A DNA stretch of 18,012 nt from Enteropsectra breve (Eukaryota > Microsporidia): positions 1 to 18,012 of the forward strand of contig JALPMN010000554.1 of NCBI GenBank assembly GCA_024243835.1. Direction: 5' to 3'. The notes beneath the pieces are model-generated. The model ran no database searches and had not been told where the DNA came from. It was given only the letters and a program-made list of their open reading frames with translations. The first letter of the stretch is position 1. Each line of letters begins with the position of its first letter. Below, one piece after another: positions 14,502 to 18,012 of this stretch. The position numbers were made by a program, and so were the translations under genes.

Positions 14502-16898
14502 ATGGATGCAAAACTAAAGGAATTCCAGAGAAAACAGGATCCGACAGTCTTCAAATACTTCATAGTCGATGAACATGCCTATGTCTGTGGCACTGACATC
14601 AAAATGCTTCCGAAAGAGATGCAGCCCAAAACAGGGGACTACACGAAGGTGGACAGCATCGATTACGTGGTGAAGGATCTTCTTATGAACCAGAAGATAT
14701 GCGTTGAGGAATACAACGGCACGGTGCTGACGCGCTCAGGGCATCCCTCGAGCTACGGCGGATTTTTGGACATCTGCATTTCAGACAGCATTCCACCCAC
14801 GATCTGTGCGGTCAGGATGCTCAGTGCTGCCGAGAGCAGCGGCCTTGTGCGCGAAGGCGCTAAAAATCCCAAATTCTGCAACTTTGTTGAGTTCTGCTTT
14901 ATTTTGGACTCAAAGCTGCGTGTTGATACGTTTCTGGATGATGATCTTTTCAGCTGTGTCTTTTCGCTTGTGAATATTTACAACTGCACGGAGATTCTCT
15001 ATGACAGCCCGCTGTTTGAGCGCATAGTGAATGGATGGGGCGTAAATGGGCAGTGCTGTGTGAAGAAGGGCCAGAGCTGTGCGGATGCCATCAACAGGTT
15101 CCTCAAGAAGCAGCTTCCTGTTGAGAAGTTCACACGGAAGGACTGCTGTTTTGTGGATATTAAAGATTTTGATCTGGTGCCCTTCAAATGCGCCACTTCG
15201 CAGGGGAAGCGACTGCTGGACCAGTGGCTGAGAAGCCCCCTGATTTCCATTCCTGAAATCCAAAAGAGACTGGATCTCTCCGAGGCCTTCACGAAAATAA
15301 ACATTGATCTGCGTGCCTGTCCGGATCTGAAGAGACTTGTTGCAAAAATACTGAATAAGAAAATAAAGGTACAGGAAATAGTAAGGCTGTACCAGACAGT
15401 CCAGCAGATACCCAAGATAGCGGCGCATTTCAAGTACCACGTGAAGACAGGAATAAACGATTTAGATAGAATAAAGGACTTGGACAGAATAAACGAATCG
15501 GATAACATAAAAGAGCTTAACGAAATATTTGTGAATGAGTTTATTCAGCCGCTAGAATATATCTACAATCTTGTGCAGCCCGTGCTAAATGAAATAGAAA
15601 TGAAGATTGATATGGAAAATGCACGGATAAAGACAAATATGAGCGCAGCCCTGGAGCTTATTGACAGCAAGAAGAAGGCGGTTGAGAAGGAAATGAAGGC
15701 TGAGTACGAGCGGATACGCAGGGAGTATCCGAAGGCGAAGATGGCAGGAAACTTCTTCAGAATATCCAAAACAGAGTATGATGAGGAGAAGTTCAACAAG
15801 AACAGCTATGTGGTAGTTTCAATTCTCAAGAGCGGAGTAAATTTTATTACCAAGCGGCTGCGGGATGCAACCAGCGAAATAGCGGTGATAAAAGAGCGGG
15901 CAGACAATGAGGAGGAGAATATCCTGGCTGAGATCAGAAGGAATCTTGGGACACATGTCAATTCCATTGAGATTTACAACTATGTTATTTCTCTTATAGA
16001 TATTTTCAAGACTTTTTCTGAGTTTGTTTCTCTTCCGAACTACTGCCGCCCTGAATTCAGCAGCAGCGAGTATTTGCTGGTTGATTTGTTTCATCCCATT
16101 TTAGAGAGCAGGGGATACATAAGCAACACGATATCCTTTAAAAGCAATATTACGAATATCAATAATGAGAATATGGAGAGTATCAATAATGAGACTGTAG
16201 AAAATTATAATATGGATATTTGTAATACAGAGAATATCAATAATGAGATTATTAATGATAATAAGGAGAACGAGATCAATAGCAGTAATAGAAACAAGAT
16301 TCATGGGAGTGTTGTAAATAACCAGAATGGAGAAGAGCGTTCAGCTGCAGCTTCGCCCCTGTGCATCCTAACGGGGCCAAACATGGGCGGTAAAAGCACA
16401 TTTATGAAGGCAGTGAGCATCATCAGTCTCTATGCACAGATTGGCTGCTATGTGCCTGCTAAAAAGGCAAAGATTCCGCTTTTCGATGGAATATTCCTGA
16501 GAGTGGGAGCAAAGGACTTTTCATCACGGGGCCTGTCAACCTTCATGGTTGAAATGGTGGAGCTCAACAGGGTGCTGAGGGGAGCCTCTAAAAACTCACT
16601 GGTGCTGGTAGACGAGCTGGGGAGGGGAACATCAGCCATCGATGGTCTCGCACTGGTTACTGCACTGAAGGAGTATCTTTTGGAACTGGGATGCTACTCG
16701 ATAATGGCAACACACTTCAGTGAGCTGAGTGATGAAAGCAGCTACAACATCCACATGGGCGTAGATGATGGGGTTCTTCTGTACAAAATAAAGGAAGGGG
16801 CTGCAAGCTCTTCATTCGGGATACAAACAGCAGTGAAGGCGAGATTTCCAGATGCTGTGATTAAAGACGCACTGAAGTATCTAGAAAAAAGTAAATAA
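14502..16898 (+). CDS. MSH2: DNA mismatch repair ATPase MSH2 (798 aa)
   Basis: The common partner of MSH6 and MSH3 in the eukaryotic mismatch-recognition heterodimer, acting in the nucleus. The MSH2 type is shown by VDSIDYVVKDLL in the N-terminal domain (human MSH2 has a similar FVKDLLL segment), by the core TSQGKRLLDQWLRSPL at about 232-247 (human TPQGQRLVNQWIKQPL), and by the absence of the MSH6 mispair Phe-x-Glu motif. The ATPase has Walker A GPNMGGKST (625-633), GLSTFMVEM, Walker B with signature DELGRGTS (704-711) and ATHFSEL (736 on). The usual C-terminal dimer region ends SSSFGIQTAV...FPDAVI. Length 798 is below the roughly 930 of yeast and human. An Asn-rich insert of about 66 residues (548-613) lies just before Walker A, and a smaller Asp/Ile repeat lies in the clamp region (DLDRIKDLDRINESDNIK). 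The frame runs 12 codons further upstream but only from GTG. AATAAA overlaps the stop. Confidence 0.95.
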   Translation: MDAKLKEFQRKQDPTVFKYFIVDEHAYVCGTDIKMLPKEMQPKTGDYTKVDSIDYVVKDLLMNQKICVEEYNGTVLTRSGHPSSYGGFLDICISDSIPPTICAVRMLSAAESSGLVREGAKNPKFCNFVEFCFILDSKLRVDTFLDDDLFSCVFSLVNIYNCTEILYDSPLFERIVNGWGVNGQCCVKKGQSCADAINRFLKKQLPVEKFTRKDCCFVDIKDFDLVPFKCATSQGKRLLDQWLRSPLISIPEIQKRLDLSEAFTKINIDLRACPDLKRLVAKILNKKIKVQEIVRLYQTVQQIPKIAAHFKYHVKTGINDLDRIKDLDRINESDNIKELNEIFVNEFIQPLEYIYNLVQPVLNEIEMKIDMENARIKTNMSAALELIDSKKKAVEKEMKAEYERIRREYPKAKMAGNFFRISKTEYDEEKFNKNSYVVVSILKSGVNFITKRLRDATSEIAVIKERADNEEENILAEIRRNLGTHVNSIEIYNYVISLIDIFKTFSEFVSLPNYCRPEFSSSEYLLVDLFHPILESRGYISNTISFKSNITNINNENMESINNETVENYNMDICNTENINNEIINDNKENEINSSNRNKIHGSVVNNQNGEERSAAASPLCILTGPNMGGKSTFMKAVSIISLYAQIGCYVPAKKAKIPLFDGIFLRVGAKDFSSRGLSTFMVEMVELNRVLRGASKNSLVLVDELGRGTSAIDGLALVTALKEYLLELGCYSIMATHFSELSDESSYNIHMGVDDGVLLYKIKEGAASSSFGIQTAVKARFPDAVIKDALKYLEKSK
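16143..16340 (+). repeat. Asn/Glu-rich low-complexity insertion inside MSH2
   Basis: In-frame AT-rich segment built on AATATCAATAATGAG-like units (translating as NINNE, SINNE, NINNE), residues 548-613 of MSH2. Base composition is sharply more AT-rich than the neighbouring coding sequence, typical of slippage-grown insertions in loops. Confidence 0.75.
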
Positions 16899-17498
16899 AT
16901 ATGGATTTATACATTACTTTTCTAAAGACACAATATTTATAATAGTTTTATATAACAGTTTTATATAAACGTTTATATAATAGTTTATAAAACCTTGATA
17001 TAAAAGTATTAGATAAAAACTTATACTTTGTGTTGTTATTTATACACCGTTTAGTTTTTTGTGCTGAAAATATAATTGGATTGAATTGAATTGTAAGGTT
17101 TGTTCTTTAGTAAAATATGCTACCAAATGAACATTCTTATTTTATAAGTGGTAATAAAGCTTAAATATAATATGGTTATAAGTTATATGCATTGCAAACT
17201 AAGAGCTGTTATAATGATCGCTGTATTTATATAAGTAAGGTATAATATTGTTGTTGTTGCATGGCTGTTTTGCAATTTTAATAATCAGCTGAGCTAAAGA
17301 ATTTGATGGGAAGAAAAACTGTCATACTTTTTGACTGCATTAAATGGCTTAAAAGGGCATTTAAGAGCAAATGTGCACATAATAATATTGATGCTGCTAT
17401 AATGCTGTAGTAGATGCTGTGAAAATGATACGGTGTCTCGTATAATCATTTCTCTTTTTTTGGTTTTTATCAAAAAAAGATTAAACTTACTATTTACC
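16899..17498. other. Gene-free AT-rich gap between MSH2 and homeobox gene B
   Basis: A 600-base stretch with no convincing gene. At 16936-16993 it has a run of TTATATAA-type units (ATAGTTTTATATAACAGTTT and variants) that can also pair with themselves. Near the downstream end, the frame of homeobox gene B is open from a GTG at 17433. No CCC tract precedes the chosen ATG, only TATTTACC. Confidence 0.5.
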
Positions 17499-17930
17499 AT
17501 GGGAAGCAGGGAATTCATGGATATGAGAAAGCAGATGCTTGAAAACTACGAAAGAGAGCTTGAGGCGATCCTGGGCATCCTCAAACTCAAAAAAGGCAGC
17601 ATCCTGACTTACACCGCGCACTTCACAGAGAAAATAAAAAAGACCCCGTTCCAGCTGAAGGTGCTGCAGGAGGTGTTCAAGATGTCTGAGTTTCCGTCAA
17701 CAGCAACACGCAGGGATCTTTCTCTGCTGCTGTCCATTCCGCAGCGGAGTGTGCAGGTCTGGTTCCAAAACACACGCCAAGCCAAAAGAAAGTATAAAGA
17801 GAATCTGGCGGAGCGGGGGATACGCGCAGAGTCAAGCGACTCAGAGGAGCAGAACGATGACGTGTCACTGGCAGACTTGATACGGATAATACGTGAGGCA
17901 AAAAGAAGCACAAGGGGAAATCCACTATAA
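17499..17930 (+). CDS. Homeodomain transcription factor B (143 aa)
   Basis: Second homeobox gene, same orientation and size as the one at 2451-2885. The homeodomain is at residues 41-100, typical 60-residue length, with FPSTATRRDLSLLL before helix 2 and helix 3 SVQVWFQNTRQAKRKYK (WFQNTR at 88-93). By hand alignment, 23 of the first 53 homeodomain positions are identical to paralogue A. An N-terminal LEAILGILKLKK segment and a C-terminal LADLIRIIRE segment match A too, so the two arose by duplication. Unlike A, the end of helix 3 keeps its basic residues. Between homeodomain and tail is an acidic SSDSEEQNDD stretch. The frame extends upstream through GTG (17433), but the ATG at 17499 gives the same MGS start as A. 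Expected nuclear DNA-binding regulator; target genes unknown. Confidence 0.9.
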   Translation: MGSREFMDMRKQMLENYERELEAILGILKLKKGSILTYTAHFTEKIKKTPFQLKVLQEVFKMSEFPSTATRRDLSLLLSIPQRSVQVWFQNTRQAKRKYKENLAERGIRAESSDSEEQNDDVSLADLIRIIREAKRSTRGNPL

Positions 17931-18012
17931 ATTAATTTATTTTGTTTCTTTTAGCTATAGTTGGCATTCCTTAAAATTTTGACATTTATTTTTTAATTTA
18001 AACACACAGTAA

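Noticed and set aside
17433..17498. N-terminal extension of homeobox gene B with a hydrophobic stretch that could look like a membrane segment.
   Set aside because: It begins with GTG, and the ATG at 17499 gives the same MGS start as the paralogue; the hydrophobic part is translated upstream DNA.

Overview
This is nuclear DNA of a microsporidian (obligate intracellular fungal relative). The evidence is a set of eukaryotic genes without visible introns (actin, MSH2, a Sec7-domain Arf-GEF, the Mediator subunit MED7, two homeobox genes), shortened versions of universal proteins, and short CCC or GGG tracts a few bases before several start codons, often with an AAATTT-like element just upstream. 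That start signal is known from microsporidian genomes. Gene spacing is loose for the phylum, intergenic DNA is AT-rich and full of tandem repeats, and transposon remnants are present. This suggests one of the larger, transposon-bearing microsporidian genomes. I cannot name the species.

Layout. Positions 1-2440 hold mobile-element debris: the end of a probable Ty3/gypsy polyprotein (2-100), a 74-residue small secreted cysteine protein (1004-1228) and a decayed MULE-type transposase tail (about 1726-1894). Next come homeobox gene A (2451-2885, +), a 1060-residue Sec7-domain Arf-GEF (3155-6337, +) and actin (6727-7842, +). An AT-rich tract, about 7.9-9.5 kb, contains a MULE deletion derivative on the minus strand (8533-9189), flanked by inverted arrays of short repeats. 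A convergent pair of unrecognised proteins with predicted signal peptides follows (9519-12065, +; 12253-13371, -). The minus-strand member is divergent from MED7 (13778-14200, +), and the shared upstream region carries a duplicated palindrome. MSH2 (14502-16898, +) and homeobox gene B (17499-17930, +) complete the window.

How the genes relate. Most are independent housekeeping functions: actin cytoskeleton, Arf activation in Golgi traffic, transcription through Mediator, and mismatch repair. They do not form an obvious pathway. The two homeobox genes are clear paralogues, similar outside as well as inside the homeodomain, and lie about 14.6 kb apart in the same orientation. The most unusual points are this homeobox pair, the paired palindromes between the secreted gene and MED7, the asparagine-rich insertion just before the MSH2 Walker A motif, the strongly diverged Sec7 domain, and the convergent pair of predicted secreted proteins. 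Several reading frames extend upstream through GTG or TTG. I used the downstream ATG starts because this is a eukaryotic genome.
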